A stretch of DNA of 15,869 nucleotides, taken from the NCBI GenBank assembly GCA_020216625.1, contig JAIUYB010000004.1, forward strand, positions 1 to 15,869, given 5' to 3'. Under the pieces are notes generated by a model, which worked only from the letters and a program-made list of their open reading frames with translations, did no database searches and was not told the origin of the DNA. A program made the position numbers and the translations under genes. Every line of letters starts with the position of its first letter. Position 1 is the stretch's first letter. Positions 6,751 through 13,568 of the stretch are shown here, in pieces. Origin of the DNA: Desulfarculus sp. Lineage in GTDB: Bacteria > Desulfobacterota > Desulfarculia > Desulfarculales > Desulfarculaceae.

Positions 6751-6795
6751 GTCCATGGGGGATGCCCCGTATTTCGTTGGAGGTTGCCCCTACTT
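6751..6795 (-). promoter_or_regulatory. Copy A of the conserved element upstream of yjcH-actP
   Basis: Read on the minus strand, it contains AAGTAGGG (6788-6795), 15 bp, ATACGGG (6766-6772), 4 bp, CCCCCAT (6755-6761), 1 bp and GAC (6751-6753). The blocks, order and spacing match copy B at 4523-4568 with one base less in the first spacer. A surrounding dyad (GGGC at 6747-6750 with GCCC at 6764-6767) is kept despite different bases from copy B. It ends about 180 bp upstream of the yjcH start codon. Confidence 0.6.
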
Positions 6796-6910
6796 GGCTC
6801 AGGTGGTTCACCCGCCGGGGCGGATGAGCGGCCGCTGGAGGCGGGCCTGGCCGCCCAACCAGGGAGTGACGGCGGGCCACAACCCACGCATCGATCCTGG
6901 CCAAGGCCAG

Positions 6911-6936
6911 AAAAGACTCCGCGCGGCCACGGCGTC
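6911..6936 (-). terminator. Weak terminator after the holin-like/helical-protein operon
   Basis: On the minus strand GAC-G-CCG pairs with CGG-A-GTC across an eight-base loop with one internal mismatch, followed by TTTT. It lies about 50 bp after the stop codon at 6986. The stem is imperfect and the U-run short. Confidence 0.35.
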
Positions 6937-6985
6937 CGCCATGCGTCGGAATGATGATCTGGTGATTAGAATTGCGGGGGCGGGG

Positions 6986-7273
6986 CTAGTGGACGACGAC
7001 GTCGTAGAGGCTGCCCATCTGCTGGTGCTCGAACAGCACCCCCAACTCGCCCATGAGTTGGTTGGTGCAGGCCTCGATGCGGGCCAGGTCGGCCTCGGTG
7101 ACCACCTGCTGGTCGATGTAGGAGAGCAGCTCGTCCAGGCGGGAGAGCTGCTCCACGATCTTGGGGTTGACCGTCTCGCCGGCCAGGCGCTGGCTGACGT
7201 CGTGGATCAGGCGCTGGCAGGAGTCCATGCGCAGACGGATGGTTTGGCTCGCCAGTCCGTTGGTCGCCATCAT
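6986..7273 (-). CDS. Small helical protein of unknown function
   Basis: The 95-residue product looks entirely alpha-helical and has no membrane segment or signal. It carries heptad-like Leu/Ile spacing around residues 40-80 and two Cys (C19, C69). Its ATG overlaps the stop codon of the upstream membrane protein gene (ATGATG across TGA), so translation is probably coupled; the second ATG at 7270 is an equally good start behind GGGAGAG. I recognise no family. The tight coupling suggests a cytoplasmic partner of the membrane protein, which is only an inference. Confidence 0.65.
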   Translation of the reverse strand: MMATNGLASQTIRLRMDSCQRLIHDVSQRLAGETVNPKIVEQLSRLDELLSYIDQQVVTEADLARIEACTNQLMGELGVLFEHQQMGSLYDVVVH

Positions 7274-7671
7274 CTCTCCCGCCAGACGCCGCGGCGGTCG
7301 CGTCTTAGTTCGATGACTTCCCAGCGCCCCTGGTCATTGACCAGGGAGTTGACCGCGAAACTGATCAGGCTGAGCACCAGGGAGCCGCCCAGGGCCGGCC
7401 AGAAGCCCTCCACCCGGAAACCGGCCAGCAGGTTGCCCACCAGCCACAGCATCAGGGCGTTGATCACGAAGGTGAACAGCCCCAGACTCAGAATGTTGAT
7501 GGGCAGGGTGAGAATCAGGACCACCGGACGGATCAGGGCGTTGACCACGCCCAAAAACAGGGCCGCGATCAAAGCCCAACCCAGCCCCGCCACCTGGATG
7601 CCATCGAACAGGTGGCTGACCAGGAGCAGGCCGCCAGCGTTGATCAGCCATCGGAAAATCATTCCTCGCAT
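7270..7671 (-). CDS. PF04020-type (YvlD / 'phage holin 4-2') membrane protein
   Basis: The 133-residue protein begins M-R-G-M-I-F-R-W-L-I-N-A and has four predicted transmembrane helices at about residues 5-22, 31-53, 57-84 and 92-112. The conserved A-L-F-L-G-V-V-N-A-L-I-R-P segment (37-49) and the L-P-I-N-I-L-S-L-G-L-F pattern identify the widespread PF04020 family. Despite its 'holin' name, the family is mostly chromosomal, and no phage genes are present here. Its function is unknown, with proposed roles in the cell envelope. The start at 7671 fits the family's N-terminus although no clear ribosome binding site is visible. It is the first gene of a two-gene operon and is divergent from the gene at 7806. 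Confidence 0.85.
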   Translation of the reverse strand: MRGMIFRWLINAGGLLLVSHLFDGIQVAGLGWALIAALFLGVVNALIRPVVLILTLPINILSLGLFTFVINALMLWLVGNLLAGFRVEGFWPALGGSLVLSLISFAVNSLVNDQGRWEVIELRRDRRGVWRER

Positions 7672-7715
7672 GGTTCAAAGCTAACATGACCCAGGCGGGG
7701 GCGCAAGGCCAAGGC

Positions 7716-7744
7716 TTGCCGGAATCGGATTCAACAGCTACATT
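7716..7744 (+). promoter_or_regulatory. Predicted sigma70 promoter of the USP-hydrolase operon
   Basis: TTGCCG (7716-7721), a 17-bp spacer and TACATT (7739-7744) form a reasonable -35/-10 pair about 60 bp upstream of the first gene of the plus-strand operon. Confidence 0.5.
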
Positions 7745-7805
7745 GTAACCATGGAGACCCGGCGCCGGTCCGGATGCCGGAAGCCATGCCAGGAGGAGTC
7801 CAGAC

Positions 7806-8099
7806 ATGAGCCGGTTAGATTGCGGCCGCCCCAGCGGCCCCACCCCCTCCCCCCTGGCCAGCCCCCTGGACCAGCCCGAGGTCCGGGAGCGGATGGCGGT
7901 CCTGGAGGGCGAGATTGCCGAGTTGGCCCGGGAGCAGGCCGCCTGCGCGGCCGAAGTCCGCGGCCTGATGGAGCGCGAGGCGGCCGGGGAAGGCCCCTTC
8001 GCCCAAGAAATCAACGCCCTCAAGCAGCGCAAGATGATGCTGGCCACCGAGGTCCAGCATCGCAAGGTCAAGCTCAACGCCCTGCTGCTGGGGGCTTGA
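7806..8099 (+). CDS. Small coiled-coil protein, unknown function
   Basis: This 97-residue protein has a Pro/Ser-rich, probably disordered N-terminus (residues 1-22) and two helical coiled-coil segments at about 25-57 and 64-93, rich in Glu, Arg, Leu and Ala with heptad spacing. The ATG at 7806 has a strong AGGAGG a few bases upstream, which supports real translation. It is the first gene of an operon with the tandem universal stress protein, 32 bp away, and the hydrolase. I recognise no family and no catalytic motif. It could be an oligomerising partner or a small stress-related protein. Confidence 0.65.
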   Translation: MSRLDCGRPSGPTPSPLASPLDQPEVRERMAVLEGEIAELAREQAACAAEVRGLMEREAAGEGPFAQEINALKQRKMMLATEVQHRKVKLNALLLGA

Positions 8100-8131
8100 T
8101 CCGATTCCGATCCCAAAACCTGGGGGCGCGC

Positions 8132-9067
8132 ATGGAAAAGAAGCTCTTGATCGCCATCGACGGCAGTCCTTCCGCCGAGCGGGCGGTGGACTACGTGGGC
8201 CTGATGGAAGGGGCCATGATCCGGGAGCTGAAGGCCACCCTCTACTATGTCATGAACCCGGTGCCCCCTTACTTGCAGCGGGAGGCCCAACGCGACCCGG
8301 ACGCCTTCCGCCGCCTGACCGCCCTGCAGGCCAAGAACCGCGAGCAGGCCACCAAAGTGCTGGAGCACGCCCGTCAGCGCCTGTTGCGCCATGGCCTGAA
8401 AGAGGAGCAGGTGGAGCTCAAGGCCCACCCCCGCACCTCGGCCGTCGCCCAGGACATTCTTTTCGAGGCCGAGCAGGGCCTCTACGACGCGGTGGTCCTG
8501 GGCCGCCGGGGGCTCAGCAAGGCCCAGGAGCTGTTCATGGGCAGCGTCACCAACCAGGTGGTGCAGCACGCCCAACGGGTGCCGGTCTGGGTGGTGGGCG
8601 GCCGGGTGACCAGTCTCAAGGTCCTCTGCGCGGTGGATGGCAGCGAGGGTAGCCTCAAGGCGGTGGACCACCTGGCCTACATGCTGGGCCAGAATCCGGA
8701 GGTGGAGATCACCCTGCTGCACGTGGGGGCGGTGTTGGCCTCCTATTGCCCGGTGGAGTTCGGCCAGGACCTGGCCCGGGAGATCGAGGGCGACCTGATG
8801 CACTCGGACCAGGAATGCATGGACGACTTCATGACCCGGGCCTTGAAGGTCCTGGCCGAGGGCGGCTTGGAGCCCGCCCAGATCCAGGTGGCCCTGGTGG
8901 AAGGGGCCCTGGGGGTGTCCAAGGCCATCCTCAAGGCCGCCAGCGAAGGGGATTTCGGAACCGTGGTCCTGGGCCGACGGGGCGAGAACCGCTCCTTCTT
9001 TTTGGGTCACGTCAGCGACAAGGTTCTGTCCGGAGCCGAGGACTCCGCGGTTTGGGTGGTGGGTTAA
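8132..9067 (+). CDS. Tandem universal stress protein (two UspA domains)
   Basis: The 311-residue cytoplasmic protein has two UspA domains, at about residues 1-156 and 160-311. Each starts with a strand ending in the nucleotide-contacting Asp (I-A-I-D-G-S, D10; C-A-V-D-G-S, D169). The first domain carries the complete ATP-binding motif G-x2-G-x9-G-S (G124, G127, G137, S138). The second has G281-x2-G284, then only seven residues to G292-H293, so it lacks the usual spacing and the Ser/Thr. This suggests that only the first domain binds ATP in the usual way. The ATG at 8132 lies behind a purine-rich GGGGGCG; upstream extensions overlap the preceding gene. The stop codon overlaps the next start (TAATG), so the hydrolase is translationally coupled. 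The role is likely stress adaptation. Confidence 0.9.
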   Translation: MEKKLLIAIDGSPSAERAVDYVGLMEGAMIRELKATLYYVMNPVPPYLQREAQRDPDAFRRLTALQAKNREQATKVLEHARQRLLRHGLKEEQVELKAHPRTSAVAQDILFEAEQGLYDAVVLGRRGLSKAQELFMGSVTNQVVQHAQRVPVWVVGGRVTSLKVLCAVDGSEGSLKAVDHLAYMLGQNPEVEITLLHVGAVLASYCPVEFGQDLAREIEGDLMHSDQECMDDFMTRALKVLAEGGLEPAQIQVALVEGALGVSKAILKAASEGDFGTVVLGRRGENRSFFLGHVSDKVLSGAEDSAVWVVG

Positions 9068-9975
9068 TGAGTGAAAGCATCCCGGCTACACAGCGCCTCT
9101 CCAGCCATCTCTGGCGGCTGGGCACCCGCTATCAACCCAGCTACCTGATCCGGGGAAGGGACCGGGCGGCCATCTTCGAGGCCGGGGTCACCGCCAGCGC
9201 CGGGGTGGTCCTGGCGCAACTGGACGCCCTGGGCTGCCCCCGGGCGGAGGTGAGCGACGTCATCGTCTCCCACCCCCACGCCGATCACGTGGCTGGCCTG
9301 GCGGTGCTGTTGGCCGGTCTGCCGGCGGCCCGCCCCCGGCTAACCGCCCTGGCCCGCCAGACCCTGGCCAAACCCAGCCTGCGCCAGAAGTTCGCGCTGG
9401 AGGAGGGTTTCACCTCCCGGGCCATCACCCGGCGCGAGGCCCTGCCCAACGGTCGGCCCCACCGCCCGGACCTGGCCCCCCCGCCCCCGGGGCCGGACCT
9501 GGAACCCGGCGACACCCTGGACCTGGGCGCGGTGGAGCTGGTCTTCCGCGACGCCGCTGGCCACGTGCCCGGCGGGCTCTTTTGCCTGCTGCCCCAGGAC
9601 GACGCGGTCCTGGCCAGCGATTCCGCCGGCTTTTTGCAAGACGGCGCCCCGGGCTTCCCCCTGGGCTACGTCTCCTGGGATATCTACGCCCAGACCTTGG
9701 CCGGGATCGCGGACCTCTCCCCCGGCCTGCTAGCCTTGGCCCACCAGGAGGTGCTGACCGGAGGCCAGGCGGCCGAGTTCCTGCGCCGGGCCGACGAGAG
9801 TCAGGCCCAGGAGCGGGAATGGCTGCGCAGCGCGGCCCGGAATCTGGACCCGGAGGAGGTGGCCCGGGCCTATTTTCGGCGTTGGTACCACGGCGACCTG
9901 ACCGTCTATTCGCCCCGGGGCATCCTCAACTGCTGCCGGCTGCTGCTGCGCCGGGCCCTGGAGAACGGCAACTAG
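9067..9975 (+). CDS. Metallo-beta-lactamase-fold hydrolase
   Basis: The 302-residue protein has the full metal-ligand set of the MBL fold: H69-P-H71-A-D73-H74, then H166 in A-G-H-V-P-G, D185 in A-S-D-S and H226 in L-A-H-Q. Y-L-I near residues 26-28 and I-F-E-A-G (36-40) form the usual first strands. A Pro-rich loop at 131-148 and a C-terminal helical region (about 235-300) follow the core. There is no signal peptide, so it should be cytoplasmic. The start overlaps the USP stop by one base. Substrates in this superfamily range from thioesters and lactones to nucleotides, and nothing here fixes the choice; a glyoxalase-II-like or quinolone-signal-type thioesterase is possible. Co-expression with a stress protein hints at detoxification. 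Confidence 0.85.
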   Translation: MSESIPATQRLSSHLWRLGTRYQPSYLIRGRDRAAIFEAGVTASAGVVLAQLDALGCPRAEVSDVIVSHPHADHVAGLAVLLAGLPAARPRLTALARQTLAKPSLRQKFALEEGFTSRAITRREALPNGRPHRPDLAPPPPGPDLEPGDTLDLGAVELVFRDAAGHVPGGLFCLLPQDDAVLASDSAGFLQDGAPGFPLGYVSWDIYAQTLAGIADLSPGLLALAHQEVLTGGQAAEFLRRADESQAQEREWLRSAARNLDPEEVARAYFRRWYHGDLTVYSPRGILNCCRLLLRRALENGN

Positions 9976-9976
9976 G

Positions 9977-9991
9977 GCCGCCGCCGGCGGC
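9977..9991 (+). other. GC-rich hairpin after the hydrolase gene
   Basis: A stem of GCCGCC and GGCGGC begins right after the stop codon of the hydrolase gene, in the 62-bp gap between two convergent genes. No U-run follows, so any termination would be weak. A 9-bp direct repeat (GGCAACTAG at 9967-9975 and 10000-10008) flanks it. Confidence 0.3.
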
Positions 9992-10037
9992 TGGCATGGG
10001 GCAACTAGCGGATATGGAAGGCTAATATGGCGCTTGC

Positions 10038-12293
10038 CTAGACTCGGGCCCGAACGCCCCGGGCCGGCAGCTCGATGATGATGCGGGTGCCGTGGGGCGG
10101 GTTGTCCTGCACCCGGAGATAGCCGTTGTGGTCGGCCACGATGGTGCTGACGATGGCCAGACCCAGGCCGGTGCCGGTCCGCTTGGTGGAATAGTAGGGC
10201 TCGAACATGCGCAGGCGGTCCTCGGGCGGCACCCCGGGGCCATTGTCCTCGATCTCCAGGCGCACGATCTTGAGGATGTCGTCGTGGCTCAGGCGCAGCA
10301 CCACCTGCCGTGGCGGCGGTTGATCCTCCAAGGCAGCCACGGCGTTGTCCACCAGGTTGACCAGGGCCCGCGACATCTGCTCCCGGTCCAAGTCGAAGAT
10401 CGGCACCCCCTCCTCGGCCTCCAGCTCAAAGCTCACCTCGGCATGGGCCTGGCGGAACAGGCTCAAGACCTCCCCGGCCAAGGCCACCAGGTCGTGGGGG
10501 GCCAGACGGGCGCTGGGCAGACGTGCGAATGTACTGAATTCGCTGACTAATTGGCGCAGAACCTCCACTTGGCCGATGATGGTGTCGGTGCATTCGCGAA
10601 AGATCTGCAGGTCCTCGGCCGGCAGGCGGCCCTCGTAGCGCCGGATCAGGCGTTGGGCGCTGAGCTTGATGGGGGTCAGCGGATTTTTGACCTCGTGGGC
10701 GATGCGCCGGGCCACCTCGCGCCAGGCGGCCATGCGCTGGGCCTTCTCCAGCTCCGACAGATCCTCGAATACCACCACCAGGCCCTGGGTGCGGCCGGTC
10801 TCGTCGCGCATCTGGCCGGCGTGGACCATCAGGGTCAGGGCCTCGCCGCCGATGGTCAGCCGCACCTGGCGGTCCACTCCCGCGCGCGCGGCGGAGCCCA
10901 GGTCGGCCATCAGGTCTTCCACCAGGGCCCGGTTCTGGGGTTCGATGAAGCCTCGCCAGTCCCCGCCCAGCACCGCGTCGGCCTGGACCTTGAGCAAGCG
11001 CTCGGCCGAGGGGTTGAAGATGGTGACCTTTCCCTGGGCGTCCACCGCCACCACCCCGGCGGCCACGTTGCGCAACACCACCTCCATGTGGCGGCGGCGC
11101 TGGTCCAGCTCCAGGTTGGTGCGCCGCATCTCGGCCTGGGCCTCGTCCAGGCGGGCCTTGCTGGTCTTGAGGTCGGCGGTCATGCGGTTGAAGGCGTTGA
11201 CCAGGGTGCCGATCTCGTCGCCGCCGGCCGGGCGGATAAAGACGTCGTAGTCGCCCTCGGCGATGCGCTGGGTGCCCTTGGCGATCTCCATCAGGGGCAC
11301 GGTGATGGTCTTGGCCAGGTGGAAGCCGAACCAGGTGCCGGCGAAAATGATCAGCAGGGTGACGATGGAGAGGGTGATGTACTGGTTGGTCTTGATGGGT
11401 TGTTTCAGGGCCTTGAGCTGGCGGTAGTTTTCCAGGCCCTGGCGCACCCCCTGCAGGCGGGACAGGCTGCCCCGGGGCAGGAACTGGTAGGCCACCAACA
11501 CCGCCGACGCCCGCCCCCGTCCGCCGCCCACCGGCGCGGCCGCGGCCACGAAATCACCGGCCGGCGCGGGCTGGAGCTGGGTCAGAACCTGGCCGGCGGA
11601 GAGCGCCCGGCTGACCAGGTCCAAGGGCAGGGCCTCCAGGTGGACCAGGTGAACCCCGCTCTGGGTGGCCAGACCCAAGGGGGCCAGTTCCGAGGAGAAA
11701 ACCCGCAGGCCTCCCAGGTCGTACTGGGCCCGCCGGGCGGCCAGGAATTCGTTTAGGCCGCGGCCCGAGCCCAACAGGCCCCCGCCCCGGCCGGCCAGGT
11801 CCCCGGCCAGTTGCCCCGCGAAGTGGGCGGTCTGCTCCATCATCTGGCGATGGTGGGCCTCGCCCACCTCCAGGGCCTCCAGCAGGGAGTTCTCCACCTG
11901 GGCGCTGAACCAGTATTCGATGGAGGTGCCCACGAACTGGTAGACCGAGAAAAAGAGCAGCGCGGTGGGGGCCAGGGACATCACCACGAAGGCCACCACC
12001 AGCTTGGAGCGCAAGCCGCTGCCCCAGCCGCCCCGCTTGCGCTCCAGGGTCAACTTGAAGATGTTGCGCAGGAGCAGGAACAGAAGCAGGAGCAAAAGCA
12101 GGGCGTTGAGGTTGATTAGGGCGAAGACCAGCAGCGAGGCGCCCAGGGGCAGCTCCCCGGGCAGGCGCACCACCTCGGTCTCCAGCCAGGTGATCAGCAC
12201 CACCGCCACCAGCAGGACGGCGATGATGACCCGCTCCCGCTTGCGCCGGGCCTGCTCCCGGGCTTCTATCAGGGCATCCTCGGCCGCCACCAC
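10038..12293 (-). CDS. ntrY: NtrY-type sensor histidine kinase
   Basis: The 751-residue inner-membrane kinase has hydrophobic helices at about 22-37, 51-76 and 98-120, a periplasmic sensor part to about 303, and a last helix at 304-325. A HAMP domain follows (about 325-378), then a PAS domain (about 404-510), a HisKA box with H533 (A-H-E-V-K-N-P-L-T-P) and a HATPase domain. The HATPase shows an N box (N646, N650), G1 D-N-G-P-G-V-P (683-689), an F box F-E-P-Y-Y-S-T-K (697-704) and G2 G-T-G-L-G-L-A (707-713). The A-W-R-E-V-A-R-R-I block before the histidine is a hallmark of NtrY. No ntrX response regulator lies in the window; the downstream neighbour is convergent. Start codons are GTG at 12293 or 12290, the latter better spaced from AGGAG. 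It probably phosphorylates an NtrX-like sigma54 activator encoded elsewhere. Confidence 0.88.
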   Translation of the reverse strand: MVAAEDALIEAREQARRKRERVIIAVLLVAVVLITWLETEVVRLPGELPLGASLLVFALINLNALLLLLLLFLLLRNIFKLTLERKRGGWGSGLRSKLVVAFVVMSLAPTALLFFSVYQFVGTSIEYWFSAQVENSLLEALEVGEAHHRQMMEQTAHFAGQLAGDLAGRGGGLLGSGRGLNEFLAARRAQYDLGGLRVFSSELAPLGLATQSGVHLVHLEALPLDLVSRALSAGQVLTQLQPAPAGDFVAAAAPVGGGRGRASAVLVAYQFLPRGSLSRLQGVRQGLENYRQLKALKQPIKTNQYITLSIVTLLIIFAGTWFGFHLAKTITVPLMEIAKGTQRIAEGDYDVFIRPAGGDEIGTLVNAFNRMTADLKTSKARLDEAQAEMRRTNLELDQRRRHMEVVLRNVAAGVVAVDAQGKVTIFNPSAERLLKVQADAVLGGDWRGFIEPQNRALVEDLMADLGSAARAGVDRQVRLTIGGEALTLMVHAGQMRDETGRTQGLVVVFEDLSELEKAQRMAAWREVARRIAHEVKNPLTPIKLSAQRLIRRYEGRLPAEDLQIFRECTDTIIGQVEVLRQLVSEFSTFARLPSARLAPHDLVALAGEVLSLFRQAHAEVSFELEAEEGVPIFDLDREQMSRALVNLVDNAVAALEDQPPPRQVVLRLSHDDILKIVRLEIEDNGPGVPPEDRLRMFEPYYSTKRTGTGLGLAIVSTIVADHNGYLRVQDNPPHGTRIIIELPARGVRARV

Positions 12294-12401
12294 AGCTCCT
12301 GCCTCGGGGAATGGTCAAAGACAAGGCTATGTTACGGGAGCGGAGGCCGAAGGGCAAGCGAATGCGAGCGTCCCGGGGCCGCCCCGGCGAGCAGGAACGC
12401 G

Positions 12402-12430
12402 AAAAAGCCCCCGCCGTGGTGGCGGGGGCT
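12402..12430 (-). terminator. Rho-independent terminator of lpxC
   Basis: On the minus strand a perfect 10-bp stem (12421-12430 with 12406-12415) and a five-base loop are followed by TTTT. It lies 28 bp after the lpxC stop codon and about 110 bp before the ntrY start, so lpxC and ntrY are probably separate units. Confidence 0.85.
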
Positions 12431-12458
12431 GGGCTGAATGCGGGAGAAAACCGGGGCG

Positions 12459-13394
12459 CTAGGCGGCCGAGACCTGGCCCACCCGTCCGCTGGCCGGCCG
12501 GGCCTGGCCGGCGGTAGCCGGCGTGGGCTCCTCCTGGCTGGGGGTGACCAGCTGCCAGGCGCTGGGGTCGGCCAAGAGCTTTTTGAACAGCTTGTTGTTC
12601 AGATCGTGGCCGGACTTGGACGCCACGAAGCGGCCCTGGATCGGCCGGCCCACCAAGGCCAGATCGCCCAGGAAATCCAGCACCTTGTGGCGCACGAACT
12701 CGTCCGGGAAGCGCAGGCCGTCGTCGTTGAGCACCCGGTGGCTGTCCAACACCACCGCGTTGTCCAGGCTGCCGCCCAGGGCCAGGTTGGCCTGGTGCAG
12801 CCGGCGCATGTCGCTCAAGAACCCGAAAGTGCGGGCCCGGCTGATCTCGCGGGCGTAGGACTTATCGTCCAGCTTGAAGCCCAGACGCTGGGTGCGGATG
12901 GCCGGGTGGGTGAAGTCAATGGTGAAGTCCACGCTCAGACCCTCGCCCGGGCTGACGCTCACCGTCTTGCCGTCCTCGCTCAGGCTGACCTCGCGCTGGA
13001 CGCGGTAGAGCTGGCGCGGCCGGGCCTGGCTGGTCAACCCGGCGTTTTTCAGCAAAAACACGAAGGGCGCGGCCGAACCGTCCATGATCGGCAGCTCGGG
13101 GGCGTCCACCTCGACGATGGCGTTGTCCACTCCCAGTCCGGCCAGGGCGCTGAGCAGGTGCTCCACGGTGGAGATGACCACGCCGTCCACGCCGATGGTG
13201 GTGGAAAAGCGGGTGTCCACCACGTGGTGCACGTCGGCCGGGATCAGGGGGGCGCCGGGCAGGTCGGAGCGTTTGAACAGAACCCCGGTGTCCGGATCGG
13301 CCGGGCGCAGGCTTAAGTTCACCTTGCGACCACTGTGCAGACCAATGCCGGTGCAGGACACGGTGCGGGTCAGGGTATGTTGAAAAATCTGCAT
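12459..13394 (-). CDS. lpxC: UDP-3-O-acyl-N-acetylglucosamine deacetylase
   Basis: The 311-residue protein is LpxC, which performs the first committed step of lipid A synthesis in the cytoplasm by removing acetate from UDP-3-O-acyl-GlcNAc with a zinc ion. All key residues are visible: the catalytic E78 and zinc ligand H79 in T-V-E-H-L-L-S-A, zinc ligands H236 and D240 in V-R-H-K-V-L-D-F-L-G-D, and the catalytic H263 in S-G-H-D-L-N-N. The N-terminus has the usual T-G-I-G-L-H-S-G. Length is close to the 305 residues of E. coli LpxC, with a Pro/Ala-rich C-terminal tail (about 285-311) that could be a protease-recognition tail by analogy. The ATG at 13394 has AAGGA upstream. It appears monocistronic with its own terminator. 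Confidence 0.97.
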   Translation of the reverse strand: MQIFQHTLTRTVSCTGIGLHSGRKVNLSLRPADPDTGVLFKRSDLPGAPLIPADVHHVVDTRFSTTIGVDGVVISTVEHLLSALAGLGVDNAIVEVDAPELPIMDGSAAPFVFLLKNAGLTSQARPRQLYRVQREVSLSEDGKTVSVSPGEGLSVDFTIDFTHPAIRTQRLGFKLDDKSYAREISRARTFGFLSDMRRLHQANLALGGSLDNAVVLDSHRVLNDDGLRFPDEFVRHKVLDFLGDLALVGRPIQGRFVASKSGHDLNNKLFKKLLADPSAWQLVTPSQEEPTPATAGQARPASGRVGQVSAA

Positions 13395-13417
13395 CGCGGT
13401 TCCTTTGCGGCTGATTG

Positions 13418-13445
13418 CTTGCCGGCAAGGCTTATTGCAATAAGC
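13418..13445. promoter_or_regulatory. Two adjacent perfect palindromes in the lpxC leader
   Basis: CTTGCCGGCAAG (13418-13429) is a perfect 12-bp palindrome, and GCTTATTGCAATAAGC (13430-13445) is a perfect 16-bp palindrome directly beside it. The nearer one ends 24 bp before the lpxC start codon. They may be operator sites or small stems in the 5' untranslated region that influence lpxC expression. Confidence 0.45.
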
Positions 13446-13568
13446 GGGCCAGGCCTTGGCGGGTTCAGGGCCGTCTCAGCCCCAAAAAACGCTCACGATA
13501 TAAGCATGTTGTACTAGGCGGGGTTGTCGCGGCGCCAAGTGGGGGGCGGTCCGGATCGGCCAGTGTGG

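Larger units (their letters stand above)
6570..6985 (-). other. 416-bp gene-free leader of the yjcH-actP operon
   Basis: No credible gene lies here on either strand. The part next to yjcH holds a series of strong GC-rich stems: 6619-6626 with 6640-6647, 6649-6656 with 6674-6681, and 6676-6681 with 6685-6690. The last two share the 6676-6681 segment and exclude each other. A 5-bp stem (6579-6583 with 6595-6599) abuts the ribosome binding site. Farther up lie the conserved element (6751-6795), a 14-bp palindrome (6897-6910) and a weak terminator of the upstream operon. I could not place a convincing promoter. Confidence 0.5.

Noticed and set aside
6747..6795. Possible riboswitch in the symporter leaders
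   Set aside because: The sequence matches no riboswitch consensus I know, and on the transcribed strand both copies contain A-C mismatches in the central stem. A protein binding site explains the pattern better.
7270..7671. Prophage suggestion from the 'holin' family name
   Set aside because: PF04020 proteins are common chromosomal membrane proteins, and no phage structural, lysis or integrase genes are nearby.
7334..9010. Minus-strand open frame of 558 codons across the USP and small-protein genes
   Set aside because: It runs antisense to the tandem USP with its conserved motifs and out of frame across the PF04020 gene. It has no recognisable domain.
9967..10008. 9-bp direct repeat GGCAACTAG flanking a hairpin, as a possible mobile-element target duplication
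   Set aside because: The enclosed segment is only about 24 bp, without terminal repeats or coding capacity, so it is most likely chance or a small slip duplication.
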